Positions 1-7,261 are shown, counted from the first letter of the stretch. The stretch: DNA of 10,859 nucleotides from Chloroflexota bacterium (GCA_022565075.1 JADFKG010000065.1:1-10859), one strand, 5' to 3'. Notes: generated by a model not told the origin, from the letters alone. Numbers and translations are program-made.

Positions 1-21
1 CACTTCTGAGATTCTAAACGC

Positions 22-50
22 TTGCCATCGCCGGCGGTCACGGGGACAAT
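22..50 (+). promoter_or_regulatory. Sigma70-like promoter of the GNAT gene
   Basis: TTGCCA at 22-27 matches the -35 consensus at five of six positions. After exactly 17 bases comes GACAAT (45-50), a 4/6 match to the -10 consensus. The predicted transcription start is near 57, essentially at the ATG at 58, so the message would be leaderless. This also explains why the in-frame TTG at 22 should not be taken as the start codon. The hexamers are seen directly; promoter function is inferred. Confidence 0.5.
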
Positions 51-57
51 GCGTGAG

Positions 58-1281
58 ATGTCTATCGAATACCGCCACGTCAAGGATTCTGAGTTCGACG
101 CCCTGGCCTCGCTGGAAAGCATCGCCTTCTACGGCCGCCCGCGCCCGGACGACGGCGAGTACCTGCGCAAGCTGACGAAGCCGGAGTGGACGCTGGCCGC
201 GTTCGACGGCGGCAAGCCGATCGCCGCCGTGCGCTCGATCCCGGCGGCGCGGCTGATGCACGGTACGCAGACGCCTTTCGCGCTGATCTCGCCCGCGACC
301 TGCCAGGCGGCCTACCGGCGCCAGGGTCACGTCTCGAAGCTGCTGCGACAGTCGCTAGAGCTGATGAAAGAGCGCGGGCAGCCGATCTCGGGGCTCTACA
401 CGCCGCACGACGCGCTCTACAGACGCTACGGCTGGGAGCGCGCCGAGGAGAAGCGCAATCTCAGCTTCGATCCCGGCCGGATCGAGTTCCGCACACCAGC
501 CCCGCCCGGCAAGACACGGCCGGCGACGCAGGACGACTGGAAGACGCTCGACGCCATCTACCGCCGGCACGTCGATCCGCTCAACGGCGCGCTCGTACGG
601 GAAGAGGACTGGTGGCGCTTCAGCGTGATGATCGACTGGGAAGATAAGGACCGGCGCGCGCGCGAAATCGTCGTCTGGGCCGACGAGTCGGGCGAAGACC
701 GCGGCTACGTCGTGTACCAGAACCGCCCGACCGGGCAGAGGGAAAACGGCTGGCCGCAGCAAGAGATCTGGGTGCGCGACTTCGTAGCGCTGGACGCCGG
801 CGCCTACCGCGGCCTCTGGCAGCACCTCCTGACGCACGACATGGCATCGAACGTCGTCTACGAGTCGCACCCGGACGACCCGTTCGTGGACCTCTGCGAG
901 GACCCGTTCGTCGTCACGGTGACGCGGGGCGAAGGGCCGATGATCCGCATCGTCGACGTCGAGGGAGCGATCGCCTCCCGGCCGTACGCCGGCGGCAGTT
1001 CGGCGTCGTTCACGATGCGCATCAGCGACGAGAGCGCTCCCTGGAACGAAGGCGTCTGGCGGGTCGAGGCAGCGGAAGGGAAGATGCGGGCGCAGAAGAC
1101 GGACGCCGCACCCGACGTCGAGATGAGCGTCAACTTCCTGGCGCCGCTATACACGGGCTTCCGGACGGCGGAGACTCTGGCGGCCGTCGGCATGATCACG
1201 GTGCACCGGGCCGAGGCGCTGGCGGAGATAACGAACGCCTTTGCGGTCACCGACCCGCCGTTCACGCAGGACTACTACTAG
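58..1281 (+). CDS. Eis-like GNAT family N-acetyltransferase with C-terminal SCP2-like domain
   Basis: Predicted cytosolic acetyl-CoA-dependent N-acetyltransferase of the Eis type (about 400 residues; 407 here from ATG 58). The N-terminal GNAT domain has the family opening (IEYRHVKDSEFDAL) and the acetyl-CoA pyrophosphate loop RRQGHVSKLL at about residues 87-96. LYRRYGWE, at about 120-127, resembles the Eis segment that carries the general-acid tyrosine. A second GNAT-like half and an SCP2-like C-terminal domain (about 295-400) follow. The chain ends in TQDYY; in Eis proteins the aromatic C-terminal carboxylate acts in catalysis, so an intact aromatic end supports activity. The in-frame TTG at 22 is rejected because it lies in the -35 box; ATG 49 is possible but has no better support. 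Mycobacterial Eis acetylates aminoglycosides and other amines; the substrate here is unknown. It stands alone and converges on the copper operon, 49 bases away. Confidence 0.85.
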   Translation: MSIEYRHVKDSEFDALASLESIAFYGRPRPDDGEYLRKLTKPEWTLAAFDGGKPIAAVRSIPAARLMHGTQTPFALISPATCQAAYRRQGHVSKLLRQSLELMKERGQPISGLYTPHDALYRRYGWERAEEKRNLSFDPGRIEFRTPAPPGKTRPATQDDWKTLDAIYRRHVDPLNGALVREEDWWRFSVMIDWEDKDRRAREIVVWADESGEDRGYVVYQNRPTGQRENGWPQQEIWVRDFVALDAGAYRGLWQHLLTHDMASNVVYESHPDDPFVDLCEDPFVVTVTRGEGPMIRIVDVEGAIASRPYAGGSSASFTMRISDESAPWNEGVWRVEAAEGKMRAQKTDAAPDVEMSVNFLAPLYTGFRTAETLAAVGMITVHRAEALAEITNAFAVTDPPFTQDYY

Positions 1282-1330
1282 CGCACGCTGGCCGAGTCCG
1301 GGAGCACGATGACGCTGACAGGCGCTTACG

Positions 1331-1732
1331 TCACTTCTTCGCGTATTTCTCCGGCTCAGCGTCGAACGACTGCTTGCAGTTGAGGTTGCAGAAGTAGATC
1401 GTCTGACCTTCGTATTCCGAAGAGCCCGCGGCTGACGCGGGGTCGATCTCCATACCGCAGACAGGATCCTTGACGAGCTTCTCCAAGACAACCTCCTCCG
1501 AAGTGCTGGGCTCTGACGTTTTCTGGCCCACCCACCCCCGCAGCAGCGAGGGCACGGTCGGCATGAGGATGACCATTATCAGCATGAAGACCCATCCCGC
1601 ACCGCCGATACGCGCCACCCAGTTGTAGCCGGCAGCGGTTGCGACGGCGAAGAGGGCAGCCCCGGCGAGGGCCGCACAGGCCGTGTAGACGACGGCCGAA
1701 ACCGTGTTGATGTTGTCGTCGGTGATCCTCAT
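1331..1732 (-). CDS. Two-helix membrane protein with C-terminal YHS metal-binding domain
   Basis: A 133-residue protein, last gene of the copper operon. Two hydrophobic segments (about residues 11-34 and 42-65) form a membrane hairpin, followed by a polar linker and a YHS domain (about 88-132). The domain opens with DPVCGM (Cys92) and continues with YFCNLNC (Cys115, Cys119), ending in a typical FDAEPEKY segment. YHS domains occur beside or within heavy-metal P-type ATPases and are thought to bind soft metals through such cysteines. Its ATG overlaps the copA stop codon in an ATGA arrangement, implying translational coupling and a role with CopA, perhaps in delivering or buffering Cu(I) at the membrane. 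That role is inference. The domain call rests on the clear cysteine motifs. The side of the membrane on which the YHS domain lies cannot be fixed from sequence. Confidence 0.85.
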   Translation of the reverse strand: MRITDDNINTVSAVVYTACAALAGAALFAVATAAGYNWVARIGGAGWVFMLIMVILMPTVPSLLRGWVGQKTSEPSTSEEVVLEKLVKDPVCGMEIDPASAAGSSEYEGQTIYFCNLNCKQSFDAEPEKYAKK

Positions 1733-4296
1733 CCTGTCGCCTCCATCGCCTGCTCCGCGGGCGCGTCACGCTCGGCGGACGCGGACGGTGGTCCGCGCCT
1801 GATCGGCGGCGTGTAGCCGCGCATGCGGAGGGTGTTCATCGTTACGGAGAAGCTGCTCGTGGCCATGAGGAGCGCGGCCAGCTCCGGGCTGACGATCTGC
1901 GTGATCCACGGGTAGAGGATGCCGGCGGCCAGCGGCAGCATCAACGCGTTGTAGCCGAACGCCCAACCGAGGTTCTGCCGCACGAGCCGCATCGTCTGCC
2001 GCGACACCTGCACCGCCGCCACCACGTCGAGGATATCGTCGCGGATCAGGATCACGTTGCCGGTCTCGCGCGCAACGTCAGTGCCGCTGCCGAGCGCGAT
2101 GCCGACATCGGCCTGCGCCAGCGCCGGCGCATCGTTGACGCCGTCGCCGACCATCGCGACGATCTGGCCAGACTCCTGCAGCTTCTTAACCTCGGCCGCC
2201 TTTTCGCCCGGCAGCACTTCGGCGAGGACGCGGTCGATGCCGAGAGCGCGACCGATGGCGTCAGCAGTGCGCCTGTTGTCGCCGGTGATCATCGCGACCT
2301 CGAATCCAAGCCCTTTCAGCTCGCGAACAGCGCGCTCCGACGTCTCCTTCAGGGTGTCCGCGACGGCGACGATTCCGGCCGCCGCGCCGTCACGGGCGAC
2401 GAACATCACGGTCTTGCCTTCGGTCTCCAGGCGCTCGGCCTCGGCCAGATGCGTACTGATGTCCACGCCGCGATCGGCCATCAAGCGCCGGTTGCCGAGG
2501 AGGACCTGCGCGCCGTCCACAGTCGCCTCGACGCCGTGGCCGGGGATCGAGTCGAACGCCTCGGGCGCGGGCACGGAGAGACCGCGCTCACGGGCGCCCT
2601 GGACGATCGCGTCGCCCAGCGGGTGCTCGGAGTCGCGCTCGACGGCGGCGGCGAGGGCGAGGACTTCGTCGGAGGTGACGTCGGTGACGGACGGCTCGCC
2701 CTTCGTGAGCGTGCCGGTCTTGTCGAGGATGACGGTGCGGACGCGGGAGGTGGCCTCGACGGCGTCGGCGCCCTTGAAGAGGATGCCGAACTCGGCGCCC
2801 TTGCCGGTGCCGGCCATCATCGCCGCCGGCGTCGCCAGCCCGACGGCGCAGGGGCACGAGATGATAAGGAGGGTGACCGAGACGAGCAGCGCGAAGCCGA
2901 ACACCTCGAGTTCGCTCAGCACATACGGCGTGAGGACGAGGCGCGTGGCTTCGTCAAAGAAGAGATCGTAGCCGGCGAAGAACCAGAAGAGGAAGACGCC
3001 CAGCGCCAGCACGTGCACGCCGAGGATGAAGTGGCCGGCGACGCGGTCCGCCAGCGCCTGGATCGGCGCCTTCGTCGTCTGCGCTTCCTCGACGAGGCGA
3101 ATGATCTGGGCGATCGAGGTTTCAGAACCGACGCGGCTCGCCCGGAAGCGGAACGCGCCGGTCTTGTTGAGCGCGCCGGCGATCACATCGTCGCCCTCGC
3201 GCTTCTCGACGGGGATGCTCTCGCCCGTGATGAGGGACTCATCGACCGCTGAATAGCCCGAGACGACAACGCCGTCGACGGGGATCGCGTCGCCGGGACG
3301 CACGGCGACTATGTCGCCCACCTCTACTTCGTCCGCCGGAATCTCGATCTCTTCGCCGTTACGAAGGACGATCGCCCGGCGCGGCTGCAGTTTCATCAGT
3401 TTGCGGATCGCCTCGGACGTGCGGCCCCTGGTGATCGCTTCGAGATAGCGGCCGAGCACTATGAAAGCGATCAAGAGCGCGGCCGCCTCGAAGAAGATGG
3501 CCTTTTCGCCACCGAAGCCGGCGTTGGGGAAGAACGTGTTGACGACGGCGATCCCGTAGGAGGCGCCGATGCCGGTGGCGTACAGCAGGTTCATGTCGGT
3601 GACGCCGCGGCGCAGGCCGTTCCAGGAGTGGACGAAGAACTGGCGGCCGGGCCCCAGCACAAGCGGCGTCGTCAGGGCGAAGAGAAGGTACTTGTTGCCG
3701 AGCCAGTCCGGCATGACACTGTCCAGCGGCTCGAACGACGAGAACGTGAAGAGCATGACGAGTAGCCCGAGGGGCCAGGCGACGAGCATGTTCCGCGTCT
3801 GGCGCCTGAGCTCCTCCTGACGCAGCTTTCGCTCGCGGTCGATGCCTTCTTCGCCTTCGCCGCGGTCTTCCACCTCGTAGCCGAGGGCGCGGATCGTCTT
3901 CTTTATCTCGGCGGCGGAGACGGCGGAGTCGAGGAAGTCGACCGTCACGGTGTCCGTCGCGAAGTTGAAGGCAACGTCGCGCACACCGGTCAGGCCACGC
4001 ACGGCGGGCCCTATAACATGCTCGCAGTGACCCGCCGTCATACCGAGCACAAGGAGGACGATCTTCGCGCCCGGAACCTCGTAGCCGATCTCCTCGACGC
4101 GCTCGACCATCGCCGGCACATCGCAGGCGGACGGGTCGTAGACGATGCCCGCCTTGCCGGCGCTGAGGTTGACGGTCGCCGACGCGACGCCAGGCAAGTC
4201 GTTGAGCGTCTTTTCGACTTTGCGCACGCAGGCGGCGCAGGTCATCCCCGCAACGGGGATCGATATCTCTTTGCGATCAGTAGTCGCTTCAGCCAT
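1729..4296 (-). CDS. copA: Cu(I)-exporting P1B-type ATPase CopA
   Basis: An 855-residue inner-membrane pump that uses ATP to expel Cu(I) from the cytosol. Residues 10-75 are a heavy-metal-associated domain with GMTCAAC (Cys20, Cys23). Residues 77-142 are a second one in which the motif is GMTAGHC, so only Cys91 remains. The core is complete: TGES at 357-360, transmembrane CPC at 481-483, DKTGT with phospho-acceptor Asp525, SEHPLG with His558-Pro559, GDGVND at 717-722. Tyr782-Asn783 in TM7 and M811xxSS in TM8 complete the Cu(I) (P1B-1) transport signature together with CPC. ATG 4296 is preceded, at 9 bases, by AGGAGG, which also forms the last two Arg codons of the upstream methyltransferase. 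Its TGA overlaps the start of the YHS membrane gene. The position two genes after csoR supports copper, rather than zinc or cadmium, as substrate; silver is a usual alternative cargo. Confidence 0.96.
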   Translation of the reverse strand: MAEATTDRKEISIPVAGMTCAACVRKVEKTLNDLPGVASATVNLSAGKAGIVYDPSACDVPAMVERVEEIGYEVPGAKIVLLVLGMTAGHCEHVIGPAVRGLTGVRDVAFNFATDTVTVDFLDSAVSAAEIKKTIRALGYEVEDRGEGEEGIDRERKLRQEELRRQTRNMLVAWPLGLLVMLFTFSSFEPLDSVMPDWLGNKYLLFALTTPLVLGPGRQFFVHSWNGLRRGVTDMNLLYATGIGASYGIAVVNTFFPNAGFGGEKAIFFEAAALLIAFIVLGRYLEAITRGRTSEAIRKLMKLQPRRAIVLRNGEEIEIPADEVEVGDIVAVRPGDAIPVDGVVVSGYSAVDESLITGESIPVEKREGDDVIAGALNKTGAFRFRASRVGSETSIAQIIRLVEEAQTTKAPIQALADRVAGHFILGVHVLALGVFLFWFFAGYDLFFDEATRLVLTPYVLSELEVFGFALLVSVTLLIISCPCAVGLATPAAMMAGTGKGAEFGILFKGADAVEATSRVRTVILDKTGTLTKGEPSVTDVTSDEVLALAAAVERDSEHPLGDAIVQGARERGLSVPAPEAFDSIPGHGVEATVDGAQVLLGNRRLMADRGVDISTHLAEAERLETEGKTVMFVARDGAAAGIVAVADTLKETSERAVRELKGLGFEVAMITGDNRRTADAIGRALGIDRVLAEVLPGEKAAEVKKLQESGQIVAMVGDGVNDAPALAQADVGIALGSGTDVARETGNVILIRDDILDVVAAVQVSRQTMRLVRQNLGWAFGYNALMLPLAAGILYPWITQIVSPELAALLMATSSFSVTMNTLRMRGYTPPIRRGPPSASAERDAPAEQAMEATG

Positions 4297-4302
4297 CGTC
4301 GT

Positions 4303-4947
4303 TTACCTCCTCGCGCGGATGAAGAGCGCCAGTGGGCTCTTCACTTCCAGTATCTCGACGTCTTCGAAGCCGACTTCGCTGATGATCGAGCGCAGCTGCT
4401 CGGCGTAGTCGTCCGGCAGGCTGTGGCCGATCAGGTGCGAGATGAAGCCGGCGATGCCCTTGCCGGGCTTGAGGTCGACCGCGACGAACCTGCCGCCGGG
4501 CTTCAGAACGCGCCGCACTTCGGCCAGGCCGCGCAGCTTCAGGTCGTCCGGCAGGTGGTGGATCATGAAGCTGCTGAGCGCAGCGTCGAACTCGCCGTCG
4601 GCGAACGGCAGGTCCTCGATCGACGCGACCCGGAAGTCGACGTCGCGGCCCTTCTTCGCCGCCTTGCGGCGGGCGATCTTGACCATATTTGGAGAGGCGT
4701 CGATGCCGGCAGTGCGGCCTTCCGCGCCCACGCGGCGCGCAGCCCGCAGCGTCAGGTCGCCCGTGCCGCAGCCGACGTCCAGCACCGCCTCGCCGGCCTT
4801 CAGTCGCGCGGCCTTCACGGTCGACTTGCGAATGCCAGCCACCGAGCCGAAGCTCACGAGCCAGGTGCAGACGTCGTACAGCGGCGCCCACCAGGTGATG
4901 GTGTCGCCCTCGGTCTCCAGAACGTGGTCGTGCGTGTGAGTCGTCAT
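4303..4947 (-). CDS. Class I SAM-dependent methyltransferase, UbiE-like
   Basis: A 214-residue predicted methyltransferase. Motif I is VLDVGCGTGD at about residues 55-64. The acidic end of strand 2 is GIDAS (81-85), followed by an SIEDLPF segment (109-115), an FDAALSSFMIHHL motif IV region (120-132) and VLKPGGRF (148-154). This order matches the UbiE/Methyltransf_11 group, but quinone synthesis is not implied by the setting. The N-terminus is histidine-rich (THTHDH, His4/6/8), which might bind metal. There are no extra cysteine-rich domains of the ArsM arsenite methyltransferase type. The gene starts 12 bases after csoR, with GGAG overlapping the csoR stop, and its last codons hold the copA ribosome-binding site, so it is an integral operon member. 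The substrate is unknown; a small molecule or metal-related ligand linked to copper stress is inference only. Confidence 0.85.
   Translation of the reverse strand: MTTHTHDHVLETEGDTITWWAPLYDVCTWLVSFGSVAGIRKSTVKAARLKAGEAVLDVGCGTGDLTLRAARRVGAEGRTAGIDASPNMVKIARRKAAKKGRDVDFRVASIEDLPFADGEFDAALSSFMIHHLPDDLKLRGLAEVRRVLKPGGRFVAVDLKPGKGIAGFISHLIGHSLPDDYAEQLRSIISEVGFEDVEILEVKSPLALFIRARR
4306..4311 (-). promoter_or_regulatory. copA ribosome-binding site inside the methyltransferase gene
   Basis: A perfect AGGAGG on the minus strand, 9 bases before the copA ATG (4296-4294). It is also the tandem Arg codons AGG-AGG that end the methyltransferase, directly followed by its TAA stop. A ribosome finishing the upstream gene therefore sits on the copA initiation site, favouring coupled translation. 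Confidence 0.8.
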
Positions 4948-4959
4948 GTGATCCTTCTC

Positions 4960-5226
4960 CTAGCGGTTCGCCAGCTCGTAGAGGTCAAGTAGTTCGTCGA
5001 TCACCTGGTCGTCGCGGCCGTCCTTGATGCCTTCGACGACGCAGGTGTGGAGGTGGCCGTCGAGCATCAGCTGCTCCATCTTCTCGATGGCGCGGCGAAC
5101 GGCGAACGTCTGCTTGAGGACGTCGACGCAGTACTTGTCTTCTTCTATCATGCGCCGCACGCCCTGCAGGTGCCCTTCAATGAAGGCGAGCCGCTTGAGC
5201 ACGTCACTCTTGGTGTCTGGCTTCAC
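4960..5226 (-). CDS. csoR: Copper-sensing transcriptional repressor CsoR
   Basis: An 88-residue all-helical DNA-binding repressor of the CsoR/RcnR family (DUF156) that releases DNA on binding Cu(I). Cys33, His58 and Cys62 align at a constant offset of three with the Cu(I) ligands Cys36, His61 and Cys65 of Mycobacterium tuberculosis CsoR. Tyr32 and Glu78 match the second-shell Tyr35 and Glu81. This pattern marks a copper sensor rather than a nickel/cobalt RcnR, formaldehyde-responsive FrmR or persulfide-sensing CstR. Translation begins at GTG 5226, whose GTGA overlaps the stop of the upstream ABC-YHS gene; GAGGGAG lies about 7 bases before it. It probably autoregulates the whole operon through the inverted repeat at 7226-7242. 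Confidence 0.95.
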   Translation of the reverse strand: MKPDTKSDVLKRLAFIEGHLQGVRRMIEEDKYCVDVLKQTFAVRRAIEKMEQLMLDGHLHTCVVEGIKDGRDDQVIDELLDLYELANR

Positions 5227-6110
5227 TCCTTATCTCCCTCCATGGCCGGTCTAACCGACGCCTCCCCGGCTTGTCGACGATTGATGAACTGCTCCGGATT
5301 CGCCTCGAAGTCGCGGCGGCAACCGTTCGCACAGAAATGATACGTCTCGCCGTTCCATTCAAGACTGACGGCACGAGCCGCCTCGACGCTCATCCCGCAA
5401 ACGGGGTCGCGGAAGAGACGGCCGATGTCCTTGACCCGACCGTCCTCCAGCCAGATGACGCGGTCCGCGACCTCGCGGATGCGCTGATCATGGCTGACGA
5501 CGACGACTGCGCGATCGCCCGATCTCGCAACGTTGCGCAACAACATCATCACCTCGTATCCGTGTGCCGAGTCGAGGTTGGCGGTCGGCTCATCTGCGAG
5601 GACCAGTCGCGGGTCGTTGACGACCGCGCGGGCGATGGAGACACGCTGCTTCTCACCTCCCGAAAGGCCGGTGATGGCAAAGCCCAGGCGGGCGCCGAGG
5701 CCGAGTTCGGTAAGGACGGCATGTGCCTTATCGGTGGCGCGGCGACCGGGCACACCAGCGATGTTGAGGCTTAGCTCGACGTTTTCGCTCACCGTGAGGC
5801 TTTCCCAGAGGTTGAAGGACTGGAAGATGAATCCGACCTTCCGTCGCCTCAGTTCAGTCAGCTTCTTGTCTGGCAAACGAGTGATGTCCACGTCTTCGAT
5901 ATGCACCGATCCCGAGTCCGGGTGCAACAGCCCACCGAGGATCGTCAGCAGGGTCGTCTTGCCGGAACCGGACGGTCCCATGATCAGGAGCATCTCGCCT
6001 GACGGGACTGCAAGGCTAATGCCATCGACTGCCTTGACCTGGCCGGAGCCGGAGCCGAAGGACTTCGTCAGGCCCTGCGCTGTTATTACTGTCTTCCTCT
6101 CCATCGTCAT
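5223..6110 (-). CDS. ABC transporter ATPase (MacB/LolD/DevA type) with C-terminal YHS domain
   Basis: A 295-residue fusion. Residues 7-230 are a complete ABC ATPase of the MacB/LolD/DevA subfamily: Walker A GPSGSGKT (45-52), Q-loop Gln97, signature LSGGEKQ (149-155), Walker B LVLADE with Glu174, and switch His207. Residues 235-278 are a YHS domain, starting DPVCGM (Cys238) and continuing YHFCANGC (Cys260, Cys264), that replaces the usual short tail. The ATPase would drive the neighbouring FtsX-domain permease, and the YHS tail could sense or hold a soft metal such as Cu(I) and gate ATP hydrolysis (inference). ATG 6110 overlaps the permease stop as ATGA. ATG 6104, two codons later, has better spacing from an AGGG and is a possible start. 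The gene overlaps csoR by 4 bases. Each domain call is strong; the substrate exported is unknown. Confidence 0.92.
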   Translation of the reverse strand: MTMERKTVITAQGLTKSFGSGSGQVKAVDGISLAVPSGEMLLIMGPSGSGKTTLLTILGGLLHPDSGSVHIEDVDITRLPDKKLTELRRRKVGFIFQSFNLWESLTVSENVELSLNIAGVPGRRATDKAHAVLTELGLGARLGFAITGLSGGEKQRVSIARAVVNDPRLVLADEPTANLDSAHGYEVMMLLRNVARSGDRAVVVVSHDQRIREVADRVIWLEDGRVKDIGRLFRDPVCGMSVEAARAVSLEWNGETYHFCANGCRRDFEANPEQFINRRQAGEASVRPAMEGDKE

Positions 6111-7213
6111 GCCCTGAACACCATCGCCGGGTCGATCCCATTGATCCGCCGGATCGGTGCCAGCGAGGCGATAACGCTCATCAAGCCCGCGGCGACGAGC
6201 ACGCCCGCCAGGTCAAGCGCCCGAAAGTCGGTGACGAATTCGGGCACCATCTGTTCCGCCAGCCGCGCTAACAAGATCGCGGCGGCGAGGCCGACGACGA
6301 AACCGGATGCGGTCAGGATTACGCTCTGCGTGAGCACGATCCGGTAAAGGAAACCGCCGGAAGCGCCGACAGCCTTCATGACGCCGAACTCGCGCGCTCT
6401 TTCGATCGTTGCTGTGTAGGTAGTCAGCCCGACAACGGCCACCCCAACCATGAACCCAATGATCACCAGAATGCTGATGACGGGGAGGAACGCTTCGTCT
6501 ATCTCCTTCCTCACGGCCTCTGCGAACGCTGTCGAAGTGTAGACCCGGACGCCGTCGTTGCCTGCGGACACGGCAGCCGCGACTTCGTCTACGGACGAAC
6601 CGGGGCTGACGATGAGCATCGCGTAGTTGACGATGTCGCCGACACCGAAGATTCGTTCGGCGTCGGAATAGTGGACGAAAGCGAACTGACTGAGGACATC
6701 GCCGCCGCGCGGCCGGACCTCGCCGACTCGAAGATCGACATCACGAACCACGAGCCGGTCACCTTCTTTCAGGCCGGTCTTCCGGCTCAGCGTTTCCTCG
6801 ATAACGATATCGCCCGGGGCTGGCGCGTACGCGGCCACAACGTCCGGCGACAGTTGAAGCCCGCCGGGAAGCGCCAGCGCCATGAACCGGACGGACTCCT
6901 CGCCATCGCCGATCGGGATGAGCATCTGGCGGGAGAGAACGGGAACCGCTGCCTCAACACCCTCGACGGAGGCTGCGAGGCCGACGTCCCCGGAGGTCAA
7001 CAGTGACGTCGAGTGGAACGGATCGCTTGTGCCGATCTGGGTAACCCAGATCTCCCCCGGAAGCTTCTCGAACACCTCGCCTGTCTGACTCCAGCCGCGG
7101 TAGAGCGCGACCACGATGAGGATCAGCAGGACGGCGAAAGCAACACCACCAACGGAGATCGCGAAGCGGCCCTTCTCGGATAAGAGGTTTCGTCTGGCTA
7201 CTGGAACTGTCAT
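6107..7213 (-). CDS. FtsX-domain ABC permease, MacB/DevC-like
   Basis: A 368-residue inner-membrane permease, first gene of the copper operon. It begins VARRNLLSEKGRFAISVGGV, like DevC-type permeases, with TM1 at about residues 15-40. An extracytoplasmic domain of roughly 200 residues follows. The C-terminal FtsX domain has three helices, at about 250-275, 295-325 and 335-355, with the typical IERAREFGVMKAVGA coupling segment after TM2. This four-helix layout is the MacB/DevC/LolE class, which works by mechanotransmission or export from the outer membrane leaflet or periplasm rather than as an importer. ATG 7213 is preceded by GGGAGGAC. An in-frame upstream start at 7276 is rejected because it would place the -10 element and the CsoR-type operator inside the coding sequence. 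It overlaps the ABC-YHS gene by 4 bases and probably forms a complex with it. Substrate unknown. Confidence 0.88.
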   Translation of the reverse strand: MTVPVARRNLLSEKGRFAISVGGVAFAVLLILIVVALYRGWSQTGEVFEKLPGEIWVTQIGTSDPFHSTSLLTSGDVGLAASVEGVEAAVPVLSRQMLIPIGDGEESVRFMALALPGGLQLSPDVVAAYAPAPGDIVIEETLSRKTGLKEGDRLVVRDVDLRVGEVRPRGGDVLSQFAFVHYSDAERIFGVGDIVNYAMLIVSPGSSVDEVAAAVSAGNDGVRVYTSTAFAEAVRKEIDEAFLPVISILVIIGFMVGVAVVGLTTYTATIERAREFGVMKAVGASGGFLYRIVLTQSVILTASGFVVGLAAAILLARLAEQMVPEFVTDFRALDLAGVLVAAGLMSVIASLAPIRRINGIDPAMVFRA

Positions 7214-7225
7214 TTGTCCTCCCAT

Positions 7226-7242
7226 ACCCCCCCGGTGGGGGT
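7226..7242 (-). promoter_or_regulatory. Predicted CsoR operator of the copper operon
   Basis: The + strand reads ACCCCCCCGGTGGGGGT, a perfect 6-bp inverted repeat (ACCCCC / GGGGGT) around a 5-base centre, flanked by TA on one side and TT on the other. CsoR operators are typically GC-rich dyads of this kind with C-runs and G-runs bounded by A/T. It lies at about +5 to +21 of the predicted transcript, just before the Shine-Dalgarno of the first gene, where a bound repressor would block initiation. csoR itself is the third gene. Function is inferred from sequence and context. Confidence 0.75.
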
Positions 7243-7252
7243 TTGCGCAGGA

Positions 7253-7261
7253 ATCATAGCA
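7253..7261 (-). promoter_or_regulatory. Extended -10 of the copper-operon promoter
   Basis: On the minus strand the motif TGCTATGAT is an extended -10 (TGn plus TATGAT, 5/6 to consensus). No -35 match exists at 16-18 bases (the hexamer at 17 is ATCCCG), which suggests the promoter needs an activator. The transcription start is predicted near 7246, giving a leader of about 33 bases that holds the CsoR-type operator. Confidence 0.6.

Noticed and set aside
1282..1330. Possible intrinsic terminator between the convergent GNAT and YHS genes
   Set aside because: No stem of useful length and no T-run on either strand could be found.
2057..3252. Long + strand open frames opposite copA
   Set aside because: Low-complexity Ser/Arg/Ala or Gly/Ala/Glu translations without motifs; they mirror copA codon bias.
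4303..4947. Arsenite methyltransferase (ArsM)
   Set aside because: The conserved cysteines and C-terminal domain of ArsM are missing, and the regulator is CsoR, not ArsR.
4018..4992. Long open frame on the + strand opposite the methyltransferase and the start of copA
   Set aside because: It is antisense to well-supported genes with clear motifs; its Arg/Ala/Asp-rich translation resembles no family and is typical of stop-poor shadow frames in high-GC DNA.
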